DNA of 64,000 nt from Tridacna crocea (GCA_943736015.1 OX031062.1:31593462-31657461); one strand, 5' to 3'; counted from the first letter of the stretch, positions 38,060 to 48,457 are shown. Made by a program: numbers and translations. Notes: generated from the letters alone by a model not told the origin.

Positions 38060-39620
38060 GAAAAAGACCTTTTTTGATACAAACATATAAGAGGTATTGT
38101 GTTTTGCATGTACATGTGGCCTTTTTGTTATTGGTCCATGATGAAATTATACATTAAGCTCCCTTGTTCCATGGCACAGGATTTCATTACATAAAAAAAA
38201 AAGAGGTCCATTACAGGATTATACATTAAGTACCCTTTTTGCAGAACTTGGCATTTCATAAAATGAAAACAAACAAAGGAAATATACATAAAACCACTTT
38301 ACCATGACATGTCATATATAATGATATGTCATGGAAAGAGGGGGTTTTATGTATATTTCCTTTAATTGTTTTCATTTCAGGATTTCATATATGTGGTGGA
38401 AAAAAAAAAGTATCAACAGACTATGTAATGGAAAAGAAAACATGCATGAAGTTTCATCAATTTTTGTCAAGGACTTTAGAAGAATCCCTCTCACACCGCC
38501 ACACTGCTGCCATTTCAAGCAGGTAGCTAGAGACTAAAGTGTTGAAATTTGTAGCACCTGCCTGGGTAGCTGAATGGATATATGGTATTACTTGTGATCT
38601 AAAAGGTTTACGAACAGACAGATACATGGAGAGACGAATGCACAATTGAGTCATTGGTCACTGGCTTTGATCAACCAATAAAAAGTTCTATGAAAATAAT
38701 GTGCAAAAGTTGGAGATACACTGATAAAAAATTAAATTTGACATGAAGTCCCCTTTTTCCATGGTACAGTGATAAATTGCAAAACCCTGACAACATGTGC
38801 TAGGTTGCATGATCTGTGAAAATCTCCAAAATGTCCAAATCGGTTGAGATATGTCCAGTAATTAAAGAGATACAGGTGAAAAATTAAATTATAACATGAA
38901 GCCCCCTTATTCCATGATGCTGCTACAAATCCCAAAACCTTGACAATATGCCGTAGGTCACATGATCATGAGAAAATTCCATCCAAATCTGCCAAGAAAT
39001 GTGGGAGGCATTGTGTTAGGTCACATGATAATGTAAAAATTCCACTTAAATCTGCCAAATGTGGGAGGAGTTGCCTTCACAAGAAATAGAATGAAATAAA
39101 ACATGAAGCCCCCTTTTTTCATGACGCAGCCACAAACTGCAAAACGTTGAGAATATGTGATAGCTCAGATGATAAGAAACATTCTGTGAAAATTCTATTC
39201 ATTTCTGTCAACAAATATGGGACGAGTTGCATTCACAAGATATAAAATGATATAAAACATGAAGCCCCCTTTTTTCATCACGCAGCTACAAATAGTAAAA
39301 CCTTGAGAATATGCGATAGGTCAAATGATAAGAAACAATCTGTGAAAATTCATTCCAATTCTGTAAAGAAAAATAGAGCGAGTTGCATTCACAAGAAATA
39401 AAATGAAATAAAACATGAAGCCCCCTTTTTTCATGACTCAGCTACAAATTGCAAAATGTTGACAATATGCAATAGATCACATGACAAAAAATATTCTGTC
39501 AAAATTGCATTCAATTCCTTCAAGAAATGTGGAAGTTGCCTTCACAAGAAATGGAATGAAATATAACATGAAACCCCCTTTTTCCATGACACCTAATTAC
39601 AAAAACAAGGGCAAATAACT
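38060..39620 (-). repeat. About 155-bp tandem array, family K
   Basis: Units contain ACATGAAGCCCCCTTTTTTC, GCAAAACCTTGAGAATATG and CACAAGAAATAGAATGAAAT. The ACATGAA landmark lies at 38,741, 38,894, 39,101, 39,257, 39,413 and 39,566 (153-156 bp, with one 207-bp interval). The left part (38,060-38,700) is irregular and interrupted by a foldback. Like HL1-HL3 it may be the core of a larger element ending near 39,995. Confidence 0.8.
38263..38374. mobile_element. Short foldback inside array K
   Basis: ATGAAAACAAACAAAGGAAA then TATACATAAAACC at the left pairs with GGTTTTATGTATATTTCC then TTTAATTGTTTTCAT at the right. The centre is CATGACATGTCATATATAAT. About 50 bp per arm with a few mismatches. 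Confidence 0.65.
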
Positions 39621-39889
39621 GTGGTATTGCACAGTCAACGTAGGTAAACTTCTTTTCCTGCATTTCCTAATGGAGGTTGACAGATGTGACAAGTTCAATG
39701 TAAAAACTTTGTAAAGTTTTGAAGAGAAGACTCCAAACATCAAAAGTGTACTTAAGTGTTACTTAAGTGAAACTTAAAATCGCTCTCAGTCGGCCATTTT
39801 GCATCGAATCAAAAAAACAAAAAAAGTGTCTCGGGAGAATGGGTCATTGTACATGTGTATAAAGTTTCACGAAATTCTGTCCAATGGTA

Positions 39890-39995
39890 TTGGAGATATT
39901 TGCCGGGACGGACACACGGACGGCTAGACAGACAGACGGACGGACGGACAACAACGCTTAAACTATATCCCTCCGCCTACGGCGGGGGATAATAA
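39890..39995 (+). mobile_element. End of a GACGGACG-type element
   Basis: GGAGATATTTGCCGGGACGG, then ACGGACGGACGGACAAC and a CCTCCGCCTACGGCGGGGG hairpin. A tetranucleotide ACGG run followed by a short GC hairpin forms the right end of the array-K element and resembles the family-J ends at 32,170 and 47,560. Confidence 0.55.
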
Positions 39996-41080
39996 TAAAT
40001 GTTTACTCAATAAAACACTACCTCATGCGATTCACTCAGCTATGATCAGCAGTTTACAGGAATCTGGGGCTAAAACAGGCCAGATTTTTCCTGAAATGCT
40101 ATTGATAAAAACCATTTTCTCTATTGCTACTTTATAGCATGTATTACTCCAGTCTGCCCGATATCGGGGATAGTGATGCTTCATATAAGAAAGGTCGAAT
40201 CTTTGAAGAATATGACATACGCAGACAACAGACAACCATTCTGATTTCCTGATGATTTAACCAATCAGAAAACAAGAAAACATTCATCCCAGACTTTCTC
40301 TCAAACAAAATACAATTTTACAATGTACAATACCCTATGTGAATCAAAGCGTTGAGAACGCTGAAGTGGTATTTGTCAAGGAAACCCATTGTGTGGAATT
40401 AACAGTTTGAAAGAAACAGAGACATATTGTTCAAATATTGGCTTAAAAGTTAACCCACTAAGCAAATGAATACCTTTTTGGTGGAAGGGAGAGTACTCAT
40501 GACAAAGTTTGGTTTATTTTTGTATAAGTGGTCTCCTTTTGATCATAAGGAGGAAGCAGGAGTAACGTCCCTTGACAGTGGGATGCATGACGAATAGAGA
40601 GAAAAATCCTGTTGATATATCGAACAAAACTGAGTTTGTTCCTGAAAACTATAATTTTGAAATATCTCTAGCCTTTTACATTTAATTTCTAACATTTCAA
40701 TCAATTACCTCGATCTATAAATATTCATGAGCAATCAAATGGAGTAGCGCGCAATCATAGGACGAACAAGCCATGGAACGAATTGGCTTTGGAACGAAAA
40801 GCCCAGGGTCAGTTGGCAAATTTGTATCATTGCACCAATAAAAGGCTATGAGCGAGAGAAGTTATTTTCAATCAAAAATAAGTATCTCAATGATCGATGG
40901 CCTCGCCCAATCTATTTTAATATGCCATTTCAAATTACATATCTGAGTGCCACCGTAAAACTCATTTGCCTGAGAAAAAATGAGTTTAACTGGGTTTATT
41001 TCCTTCGGCTTTGCACAAAATAAGATACATGGTTATCAAAATTCAATCTTGAACTCATAGTGGTATTGTCTTCGACAAAT
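39996..41080. other. Non-coding, mostly unique stretch
   Basis: No TH element and no supported gene over about 1.1 kb. Small hairpins occur (AACTCATTTGCC..AAAATGAGTTT near 40,960 and GTGGTATTGTC..GACAAATACCAC at 41,061-41,087) of unknown meaning. Confidence 0.4.
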
Positions 41081-41091
41081 ACCACAAAAAC

Positions 41092-41300
41092 TGTATTCCA
41101 AATGACAAATTTTAGACATGTCCATTTTAAAAACAGTTACCAATGAAAAACTGATGGTTATATATAGTTCTTTGCTTAGAAAATATTGTACAAAAACATG
41201 AAAATAACTGGTAAATAGCATTTTTTTCTTTCCCCACAAAGTTTTTAAAGGCCTTCCTCAACAGGTTCTTTTATAAACCAATCAGTGATTCAGAAAGGGC
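41092..41300 (+). mobile_element. TH-A relic
   Basis: CCAAATGACAAATTTTAGAC, GAAAATAACTGGTAAATAGC, and the end AATCAGTGATTCAGAAAGGG. The stem is largely decayed. It lies directly beside F1. Confidence 0.5.
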
Positions 41301-41311
41301 TCAAGGATACT

Positions 41312-41503
41312 CAGAGCTCCAGATAAGAGGGAGTAATGATATTCTAAATCCATTATTTCTCTTCGAAACCCTATGTTGTGGGTACTCATTAGAATCGTCT
41401 CGATGAGATGATTCTAATGAGTACCCACAACATAGGGTTTAGTGGAGAATAATAAAGATTTTCAGTTTTGAAATCAAAATCACTCCCTCTATCTGGAGCT
41501 CCG
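41312..41503. mobile_element. Palindromic MITE, family F, copy 1
   Basis: 192 bp with termini CAGAGCTCCAGATA and TATCTGGAGCTCCG. A long inner stem CCTATGTTGTGGGTACTCAT / ATGAGTACCCACAACATAGG closes on GAATCGTCTCGATGAGA. GATACT is duplicated at 41,306-41,311 and 41,504-41,509. Confidence 0.85.
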
Positions 41504-41660
41504 GATACTGTAAGTTAGTTGATTGCATAAACTATAGGGCTACTTTTTGTTTGTAAATCTCAGCAAGTGTCAGACTGGTGAACAAAGATTAGACTTTGGC
41601 AAATTCTATGTACCAGTGGTTTGGTCTCACTTCTACACTGTCCAAAAAGTAGCCATATAC

Positions 41661-41856
41661 CTCTGTCCCAAACAAAATTTTTGAGTTGTCCAAATGAAAA
41701 GCAACCGGCAGACCACAAGTAACAAATGGCCGAAATGCAGGTATATATCCTTGAAAGCATAGAAAACCTTGAGGGAAAAGGAGAAAATGCTGGTTACCAG
41801 CATTTTCTCCTTTTACCTCAATGTTTTCAAAAGGCTTTTTCCTCTGGAATGTTATA
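41661..41856 (+). mobile_element. TH-A element, ends worn
   Basis: CTCTGTCCCAAACAAAATT, then an intact hairpin AGAAAATGCTGGTTACCAGC with outer stem TTGAGGGAAAAGG / CCTTTTACCTCAA, in which GTG/CAC has become GAG/CTC on both arms. The right end stops at CCTCTGGAATG. Confidence 0.7.
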
Positions 41857-42070
41857 TTGATTAAACTGGAGTCTGAACACCATTTCAACAGCTTAGGTTG
41901 TATCACGACAGTCAGTACACCTAAAAATGTGTTTCCTTACTTTTCTCACACCAGTACCAACACATCATTCTTTCCCAATTACTGACTACTTGCTCACATA
42001 CATCAGAGGTCAGAAATGAAAACTGCCAGAAAGAAAGTTTGTCTCAACCAGGTATCAAACTCACAACCAC

Positions 42071-42178
42071 TAGGGTCTGTATTCACCAACCATTCTAAAG
42101 AACGTTCTTTGTCTTATTCTTCAAGATTTTCTGACACTGTGAAAGTAGCAGAACTTCTGATTGGCTAAACCATTTGGT
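42071..42178. mobile_element. Family G half-copy
   Basis: GTATTCACCAACCATTC to GATTGGCTAAACCATTTGG, stopping at the palindrome centre, where the duplicated SINE segment begins. It is the left half of the element at 42,262. Confidence 0.7.
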
Positions 42179-42261
42179 CACATACATCAGAGGTCAGAAA
42201 TGAAAACTGCCTCAGTGAAAGTTTGTCTCAACCAGGTATCAAACTCACAACCACTAGGGAC

Positions 42262-42456
42262 GGTATTCACCAACCATTCTTAAGACCATTCTTTGCTTTG
42301 ATCTTCAAGATTTTCTGTGAAAGTAACAAAACTTCTGTTTGGCTAAACCATAAAAATGGTTTAGCCAATCAGAAGTTCTGTTACTTTCACACTGACAAAA
42401 TTCTGAAGAATAAGACTAAGAATGTTCTTAAAAATGGTTGGTGAATACAGACCCAG
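42262..42456. mobile_element. Palindromic MITE, family G, complete
   Basis: Termini GTATTCACCAACCATTCTTA and AATGGTTGGTGAATAC are inverted repeats. Inner stem TTGGCTAAACCA / TGGTTTAGCCAA and GAAGTTCTGTTACTTTCAC. It lies between the A and B boxes of the SINE, which is interrupted there. About 195 bp. Confidence 0.8.
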
Positions 42457-42519
42457 GTCATGAGTCAGACAATTATGCTAACCAGTGTGCTACCCAAGCC
42501 AGCCTGGATCATTCAAACA

Positions 42520-43205
42520 TACCACTTTCTAAAACAGGGATAAATTGTCCTCAACATGAAAAAGGTTAGACAGATTTTGTTTCTCGTTAAGCACATCTTA
42601 GTAAGTAGATTTTATCTAACCCGGAAATAACATGCAGTAATTATTCAGTACAAAATCAATTGTTATGTAAATTTCTACTTTTTTAAGAGATAAGCTGGGA
42701 TTATACAGTGCAATCATGTACCTCTAGGCTTTCACTGAAAAATGATGCTATATTTCTACAGCCCTTCAGCATCTTCACATCCACCCCACCCCATCCTTTC
42801 CCACCATACACACACAGACATTTCTGTATGTAATTCTACTTCAGAATCAAGAAGGGGATAGAGTAGTTCAAGATTGGACTGCTCACTCTGTGCAGTCTGA
42901 TCTTGATATACTACAGTTACTGAGATCTTATATGGCCTGCATCAAGTGTCGTCTTGGATCAGCCAGCACAGTCTGAGCTGGCAAATCCAAGACGATGCTT
43001 TCCCCTTTAAAAATATTTTGTTTTACACAAGTCTACTGTAGCACAAAATCCAATATAGTCGGAATGTGCTGCCTCAGGTTAGCTTGCTCAGACTGCCAAG
43101 GTTGATCCAAGACGACACTTTATGCAAATGTCTGAATGCCCTTTTTGGTGTGTTGCAAAGCCATGCACTCTTCCTTTCTTCACTATACACAAAATGTTGT
43201 CATGT
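42520..43205. other. Non-coding stretch with inverted short repeats
   Basis: A TH-E-like hairpin relic is at 42,868-42,912 (AAGATTGGACTGC / GCAGTCTGATCTTGATA). Around 42,940-43,125 the motif TGGATCAGCC / GGTTGATCCAAGACGA appears in both orientations several times (ATCAAGTGTCGTCTTGGATC at 42,938). No gene is supported. Confidence 0.4.
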
Positions 43206-43211
43206 TGCCTA

Positions 43212-43366
43212 TAGCAGGTGAAGCAAAAGCTTTCAATTTAGACGAGTCTCAAGTTTTGTCGTCTGGTAAAAAGTTGAGACTTGCCAAAATTGGAACCTTT
43301 GCAAATGATAAATAAAATGTGACTCGAGAGTTGCAATTTATTTTGGGAAGGGTAGAAAACCCTGTG
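43212..43366. mobile_element. Two joined TH-A fragments
   Basis: A minus-orientation right end (GCTTTCAATTTAGACGAGTC, GTCGTCTGGTAAAAAG) meets a plus-orientation left arm (TTGCCAAAATTGGAACC to GGGTAGAAAACC). The second breaks where a family G fragment starts. Confidence 0.5.
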
Positions 43367-43460
43367 GTTTAGCCAATCAAAAGTTCTGTAACTTTCACAG
43401 TTGAAAAATCTTGAAGAATAAGGAAAAGAACTTAAGAATGGTTGGTGAATACAGGCCCAG
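43367..43460. mobile_element. Family G right-half fragment
   Basis: GTGGTTTAGCCAATCAAAAG, CTTGAAGAATAAGG and AATGGTTGGTGAATACAGG. It begins at the palindrome centre of G, like the half-copy at 42,071. Confidence 0.65.
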
Positions 43461-43550
43461 TCATCTTATCAGAAGTGGTTCAGAAAGGTGTAGAATTTTA
43501 ATTACAAATTAATCCTATGTTGTGAGTACTCATAAATTGTATTAATTACC

Positions 43551-43742
43551 CAGAGCCCCAGATTAGAGGGAGTGATGGTATTTTAAATTCATTATTTCTC
43601 TTCCAAACCCTATGTTGTGGGTACTCATTGGAATCGTCTCGATGAGACAATTCTAATGAGTACCCATAACATAGGGTTTAGGAGAATAATTAATATTTTC
43701 AATTTTGAAATCAAAATCACTGCCTCTATCTGGAGAGCTCTG
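43551..43742. mobile_element. Palindromic MITE, family F, copy 2
   Basis: 192 bp; termini CAGAGCCCCAGATTAGAGG and CTCTATCTGGAGAGCTCTG. Stem as in copy 1. No target duplication is recognisable. A stray piece of the same stem (CCTATGTTGTGAGTACTCAT) sits just upstream at 43,514. Confidence 0.8.
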
Positions 43743-43770
43743 ACTGTCTAACAATGCACCTAGTTCTTAA

Positions 43771-43905
43771 CTCTTTACCACACGACAAAATTTTAGACTG
43801 GTTTAGATTGAAAGCATTTGCAGACGACAAAATTAAGGTGACTGAGAAATTAAAATTTGTTCTGGGAAGGGTAGAAAACACAAAAGGAGAAAATGCTGGT
43901 TACAA
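43771..43905 (+). mobile_element. TH-A element broken at the hairpin loop
   Basis: TTAA 43,767-43,770, then a normal left arm to AGAAAATGCTGGTTAC, with part of the outer stem already missing (GAAAACACAAAAGGAG). The whole right half is absent. Just beyond, a roughly 33-bp unit with GAATTTAAAACTATTATAAA is doubled at 43,965-44,030. Confidence 0.7.
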
Positions 43906-44082
43906 CCCTGTGGCATAGGGCCTTAGAGTATACATGTAGATCTAAGCATTTTAAGTTTTTACTCTGAATTTAAAACTATTATAAAGACGGTCCTTTCTGA
44001 ATTTAAAACTATTATAAAGACGTCCTTTGGCTTCTGGAAATGGTAAGGGATGGCCATTAAATATTCATGATACTAGTCAACA

Positions 44083-44309
44083 TAACCCTGTAGCACACAA
44101 TTCTAACTTCTTAACGATTCTGAGGAAGAAGCCATTAGAAAACATTGTGGGAAAAGAAGAAAATGCTGGTAACCAGCATTTTCATCTTTTCCAACAATGT
44201 CTTCCAACCAAGTACAGACAAATTTAAACATCTGAGTCACATTTTAATTGTGGTCTGCAAGAGCTTTCAATTTGGTTGGGTAACAAATTTTGTTGTAAGG
44301 TAAGAGTTA
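44083..44309 (-). mobile_element. TH-A element, ends worn
   Basis: CCCTGTAGCACACAATTC at the left, hairpin AGAAAATGCTGGTAACCAGC, and GTAAGGTAAGAGTTAC at the right. TTAA is lost at both ends. Confidence 0.75.
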
Positions 44310-44585
44310 CAGGGCTTGATAACCTAGGATCTCTATCTATCTATACAGGTAATTACAGACCAATCAATTCACACTTTCACAATCTGCTTTGTTTCTCGCT
44401 TTTTTTTCCTCCCCAACTCTATTGCTACAAGTGCTATCTGTAATCCATAGACGGCCTACTAAAAAATACAAACGTTCCAGTCTGGAAACATGACACAAAT
44501 ACACAGAATATTGTGATGCAGTAACTTTTCTAGTGCTTGTATTTAATTTGATTAGCGTAAGAAAATTTGATATCACTTCAGTCTC

Positions 44586-44985
44586 CATCTTCGCGAGCCA
44601 AGTTTACGATCACTACGTGGATCTTACCTTGGCTGATTGAGCCCGATTTCAAGATTCCTGTGATGCGCCCTCTATTGGATGCGAGTTTTTACTCCCCTTT
44701 ACATCATGTTTCTAAAAGCAAATGAAATATCGTTTTACAAACCGCTTACAAATACACATGAAGCGATAAGCAGACGTCCACTTGGGTTTCCATGTTTTAC
44801 CTATTATTCAAAAGGTAGAGACAGTGTTCTATTTTTATCAAAGATGAAATGATATGGGCGATTTTATTCGATGCAGCTAGAGCTGGCTGCATCCAATGAA
44901 AAGGTGTATTGGGAGTTGTAAAAATCAAGCTCAATCCGCCAAGGTAAGATCCACGTAGTGATCGTAAACTTAGCTGGCGAAGATG
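44586..44985. mobile_element. MULE-like MITE, family H, copy 1
   Basis: 400 bp. TIRs of about 65 bp: CATCTTCGCGAGCCAAGTTT at the left against AAACTTAGCTGGCGAAGATG at the right, with ATCACTACGTGGATCTTACC shared inside. TTCAGTCTC is duplicated at 44,577-44,585 and 44,986-44,994. A 9-bp duplication with long TIRs suggests a Mutator-like origin. No transposase inside. Confidence 0.85.
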
Positions 44986-45127
44986 TTCAGTCTCATGCAA
45001 GATCAAAATTTTCTTATGCTGTGTGAAGTAGATACAAGTACTAGGATTTACCTACAACTTTCAATGAAAACATTTCTGCAATTAATGACAAGTTGTTTGA
45101 ACACTGTAAACAAAATAAGACAGTTAG

Positions 45128-45344
45128 CTCGTTACCAAACCAGTTATAGACTGGTCCCAATTCAAAGCATCCGCAGACGACAAAATAAAAGTGACTAAAA
45201 ATTTGAAATTCATTTTGGGAAGGGTAGAGAACATTGTGGGAAATGGAGAAAATGCTGGTTACCAGCATTTTCTCCTTTTTCTACAATGTTTTCAAAAGGC
45301 ATCCTTTTCAGGGTCGTTAAAAGTCGGGATTGTATTGTAAAAGA
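45128..45344 (+). mobile_element. TH-A element, full length
   Basis: TTAG 45,124-45,127 and TTAA 45,345-45,348. Starts CTCGTTACCAAACCAG. Hairpin intact. Followed directly by a TH-A fragment in minus orientation. Confidence 0.8.
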
Positions 45345-45348
45345 GTTA

Positions 45349-45515
45349 AATATTGTCTGAAGGTGAGAATGCAAGATGAGATGCATTTTCTTCATTTCCC
45401 ATGATGTTTTCTGCTATTCCCAAAGCAAATTTCTATTCTTGCTTCACTTTTGTTTTGTTGTCTGCAAATGCCTTCAGTTCGGACCAGTCTGAAATTTTGT
45501 TGTTTGGTAAAGTGT
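45349..45515 (-). mobile_element. TH-A element lacking its left half
   Basis: GATGAGATGCATTTTCTTC starts near the loop, then TGTTGTCTGCAAATGCC and GTTGTTTGGTAAAGTGTTAC. It abuts TTAA 45,345-45,348. Confidence 0.6.
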
Positions 45516-45640
45516 TACCGGTAATTCATTCCTGCTAAAACAGTCTCAAAAGTGCAACAGATAAAAAATAGGTGAAAAATATGTATATATTTTATTGACT
45601 GAAAAGATCAATTTTATTTACGTTGAAGTCTTTTGGCTAA

Positions 45641-45863
45641 CCCTTTACCAGATGAACCCTGCTTTATAAAACCCAGAGGAAGAACCCTTCTAAAAACATT
45701 GTAGGAAAAGGAGAAAATGCTGGTGACCAGCATTTTCTCCTTTTCCCACAATGTTTTCTACTGTTCTAAAGTCGAAGTTTCAATGTTTGAGTCACTCTCA
45801 TTTTGTTGTCTGCAAAATTAATGCTTTCAATTTGGACAAGTCTAAATGTTGTTTGGTAAAGAG
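45641..45863 (-). mobile_element. TH-A element, full length
   Basis: CTAA 45,637-45,640 and TTAA 45,864-45,867. Hairpin AATGCTGGTGACCAGCATT intact. A 5-bp insertion is seen in CTGCAAAATTAATGC. Confidence 0.8.
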
Positions 45864-46088
45864 TTAACAATAACAAGACTTAAGTTGTTGAAGTCTGTGT
45901 ATCAGTAATCTCCTTATGTCAATTTTCCACCATATCAGTCCATATTTTGCGATATAAATCCCCCCTGCTTTGTTAAGCACAATAAACTGGATTAAACATT
46001 CTTTATCAAATTGAGAACAAAGAATCAAAATAATCGGCATATATAAGCTTGTTCATTGCAGAATGTGACCATGCTCTTTCTTTATTAA

Positions 46089-46470
46089 CTCTTTACCAAA
46101 CGACAAATTTATAAACTGGTCTGAATTGAAAGAATTTGCAGACGACAAAATAAATCTGACTGAAAAATCAAAATTTGATTTGATATGGGTAGACAATATT
46201 GTGGGAAAAGGAGAAAATACTGTTTTTCCTGCAATATTTTCTAAAGGCTTCTATCTCAGGGTCGTCAAAAGTCATCAGGTGACCAAATCTTGAACATATC
46301 CAAATGGTAGGCATCTGCAGAAAGCCAATTAAACATGGAATTCATCTAAGAAAGATGGACAATATTGTGGGACAAAGAGAAAATGCCAGTGATAAGCATT
46401 TATTCCTTTTCTCATCAGGTTATCAAACGTACCTCTAAGGGTCTCAAAGTATGGTGTTGTTCAATTAAAG
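46089..46470 (+). mobile_element. Two fused TH-A copies with damaged hairpins
   Basis: The first starts after TTAA 46,085-46,088; its hairpin has lost the loop-proximal section (AAATACTG directly to TTTTTCCTGC). At about 46,277 it passes into the left arm of a second copy (GTGACCAAATCTTGAAC) with stem GAGAAAATGCCAGTGATAAG, ending near 46,450. Confidence 0.6.
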
Positions 46471-46475
46471 ATTAA

Positions 46476-46698
46476 CCCATTACCACACAATCCCTACTTT
46501 TGATGCCCCTAAGAAAGAGAAGCCTTTGGAAAACATTGTGGGAAAAGGAGAAAATGCTGGTTACCAGCATTTTCTCCTTTTCCCACAATGTTTTCTACTC
46601 TTCACAAAACAAATTTCAAATTTTCAGTCACTTTTATTTTGTCGCCTGCAAGTGCTTCCAATTTGGACCAGTCTAAAATATTGTCGTTTGGTAATGGG
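46476..46698 (-). mobile_element. TH-A element, full length
   Basis: TTAA at 46,472-46,475 and 46,699-46,702. Starts CCCATTACCACACAATCC; hairpin perfect. A 2-bp insertion is present in AAGAAAGAGAAGCC. Confidence 0.85.
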
Positions 46699-46821
46699 TT
46701 AAAGAATAACTTACATGACTATAGTGCCACAAGCCATTCCCAAATTTATGAATTGGGTATTACAAATTATGTAATATAGTAAAAACATTTAAAGACAGCA
46801 AAATGTTTATTTTTCCCTCCC

Positions 46822-47145
46822 TTTACCAAACGGAAAAAAACCTATAGTGGTCCAAATTGAAAGCACTTGCAGATGACAAAATAATTGCAACTCAAAAATT
46901 GAAATTTGTTTACAGCAAGGTAGAAAACATAGTTGGAAAAGGACAAAATGCTGTTTACCAGTACAAATGCATCCACCATTCATCAGAAAAGTCTTAGTTT
47001 TGTCCTCCAAGGATTTCCGATTTTAAAAGTTATACACTTTAAGATTGGCTAAACCATTTGGTTTTCAGCACTGTCTCCTTTACCTGTTCTGTTTTCAAAA
47101 AGCCTTCTTCATTTGGATTGTTAAAACTTAAGATTGTATGGAGTT
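46822..47145 (+). mobile_element. TH-A element interrupted by half of family G
   Basis: The left arm and left stem run to GCTGTTTACCAG (46,960). A roughly 100-bp G-like segment follows (46,968-47,067, CACCATTC to GGCTAAACCATTTGG). The TH-A right arm then resumes with TCTCCTTTACC and GATTGTATGGAGTTAC. Confidence 0.55.
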
Positions 47146-47275
47146 ACCGTAATATTATTTGGATGCATTTGATTTCTCAATAAACATCGACAGATACAGA
47201 AATTATCTGTTATAAGACTGTGAAACTTCAAATGTAGCAAAAGTCTGCAAATTGTAACGGACACAAACTCTTTAA

Positions 47276-47475
47276 CTCATTACCAAACAACAAAATTTCA
47301 GCCTTGTCCAATTTCAAAGCATTAGCAGACGATAAAATGAAAGTGACTGAAAATTTGAAATTTGTTTTGTGAAGGGTAGAAAAAGCTGGTTACCAGCATT
47401 TTCTCCTTTTCCCAAAATGTTTTCTAAAGGCTTCTTTCTCAGCATTGTCAAAGGCAGGGATTGTGTGGTAATGGG
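47276..47475 (+). mobile_element. TH-A element with left hairpin arm deleted
   Basis: TTAA at 47,272-47,275 and 47,476-47,479. The sequence passes from GAAGGGTAGAAA to AAGCTGGTTACCAGC, so most of the left stem is missing and the right is complete. Confidence 0.8.
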
Positions 47476-47479
47476 TTAA

Positions 47480-47850
47480 TCCTTTACCAAGCTACTACTG
47501 GAGCTGTCACTGAATGTGACTTTATACCCCCCGACGACGCTTTGACAGTATTTTGTATACAGACGGACACAATGAATGATTCACGGACGAATGGACACAC
47601 AAACAGACAGGTTGATTCCAGTATACCCCAGAAAACTTTTGTTTTGCAGGGGTGTAATAATTTAGACCTGTCTAAATTGAAATCTGTTGCAGAAGACAAA
47701 TTCAGTGTGGCTAAAATATTGGACATTTTTGTTGAGAGTGCAGAAAACATTTTGGAAAAAGGAGAAAATGCTTGTTTTCACAGGCCTCTTCCCACACGAT
47801 CGTTACCAGTCATGATAGTGTGGAAATGGATCAAGTGCATTATAATCAGA
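47480..47850 (+). mobile_element. TH-A2 element interrupted by family J
   Basis: Shares TTAA 47,476-47,479. TCCTTTACCAAG leads into J (47,492-47,665); the A2 arm resumes with AATTTAGACCTGTCTAAATT and AGACAAATTCAGTGTGGC. The right part of the hairpin is largely lost. Confidence 0.6.
47492..47665. mobile_element. Family J element nested in TH-A2
   Basis: Blocks in order: GCTGTCACTGAATGTGAC, TTATACCCCCCGACG, ACAGACGGACACAATG, GTTGATTCCAGTATACCCC and TTGCAGGGGTGTAAT. ATACCCCC and GGGGTGTA pair as an end hairpin. The same order as at 32,088. Confidence 0.6.
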
Positions 47851-47995
47851 CCATTAGCTGCTCTCAGAGAAAAGGTTAGATTTCATAATGTCTACACTTG
47901 AAATTTTGGAAGGAAGTATCAAATGTTCTCAAATCCAAAAATATCCACATAGCTTAATTTTAGATAAGAAGCACAATCAATCGTATTGTTTTAAT

Positions 47996-48208
47996 CCTTT
48001 CCTAAAAGACAAAATTTTTGGACTGGTCCAAATTGAAAGCACAACAATATTAATGTTACTCAAAAAGCAAAATTTGTTTCCAGCAAAGAAGAAAACATTG
48101 TGGGAAAAGGAGAAAATGCTGGTTACCAGCATTTTCTCCTTTTCCAACAATGTTTTCAAAAAGCTTCTCTGTCAGGGCTGTAAAAACCAGGGATTGTTTG
48201 GTAAAGGG
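47996..48208 (+). mobile_element. TH-A element, full length
   Basis: TTAA at 47,992-47,995 and 48,209-48,212. Subtype ending ACCAGGGATTGTTTGG. Hairpin intact. Confidence 0.8.
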
Positions 48209-48212
48209 TTAA

Positions 48213-48434
48213 CCCTTTACCACACGGCAGAATTTTAGACCCATCCAAATAGAAAGAATTTGCAGACAATAATTTCATAGTGGCTCAACTGATGCAATTT
48301 TTCTTTGATAGAGAAGAAAACTTTGTGGGAAAAAGAGAAAATGCTGGTTACCAGCATTTTCTCCTTTTCTCACACAGTTTTCAAAAGGCCTCTTCCTCAG
48401 GGTTGTTAAAATTCATTGTGTATGGTAAAAGGTG
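48213..48434 (+). mobile_element. TH-A2 element
   Basis: Head-to-tail with the previous copy, sharing TTAA 48,209-48,212. A2 left arm GACAATAATTTCATAGTGGC; hairpin intact. The right end GTAAAAGGTGAAATCC is mutated. Confidence 0.75.
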
Positions 48435-48457
48435 AAATCCCTATCAAGTTGGATAGA

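Larger units (their letters stand above)
41895..42520 (-). mobile_element. tRNA-headed SINE split by family G
   Basis: Minus-strand reading: A box TAGCACACTGGTTAGCAT near 42,485, then family G sequence, then B-box region GGTTGTGAGTTTGATACC (42,250-42,233) and the SINE body toward 41,900. About 170 bp (CACATACATCAGAGGTCAG through the start of G) is tandemly duplicated, at 41,996 and 42,179. Confidence 0.65.

Noticed and set aside
47461-47901. 146-codon plus-strand frame
   Set aside because: Runs through a family J insertion and a TH-A2 copy; chimeric repeat translation.
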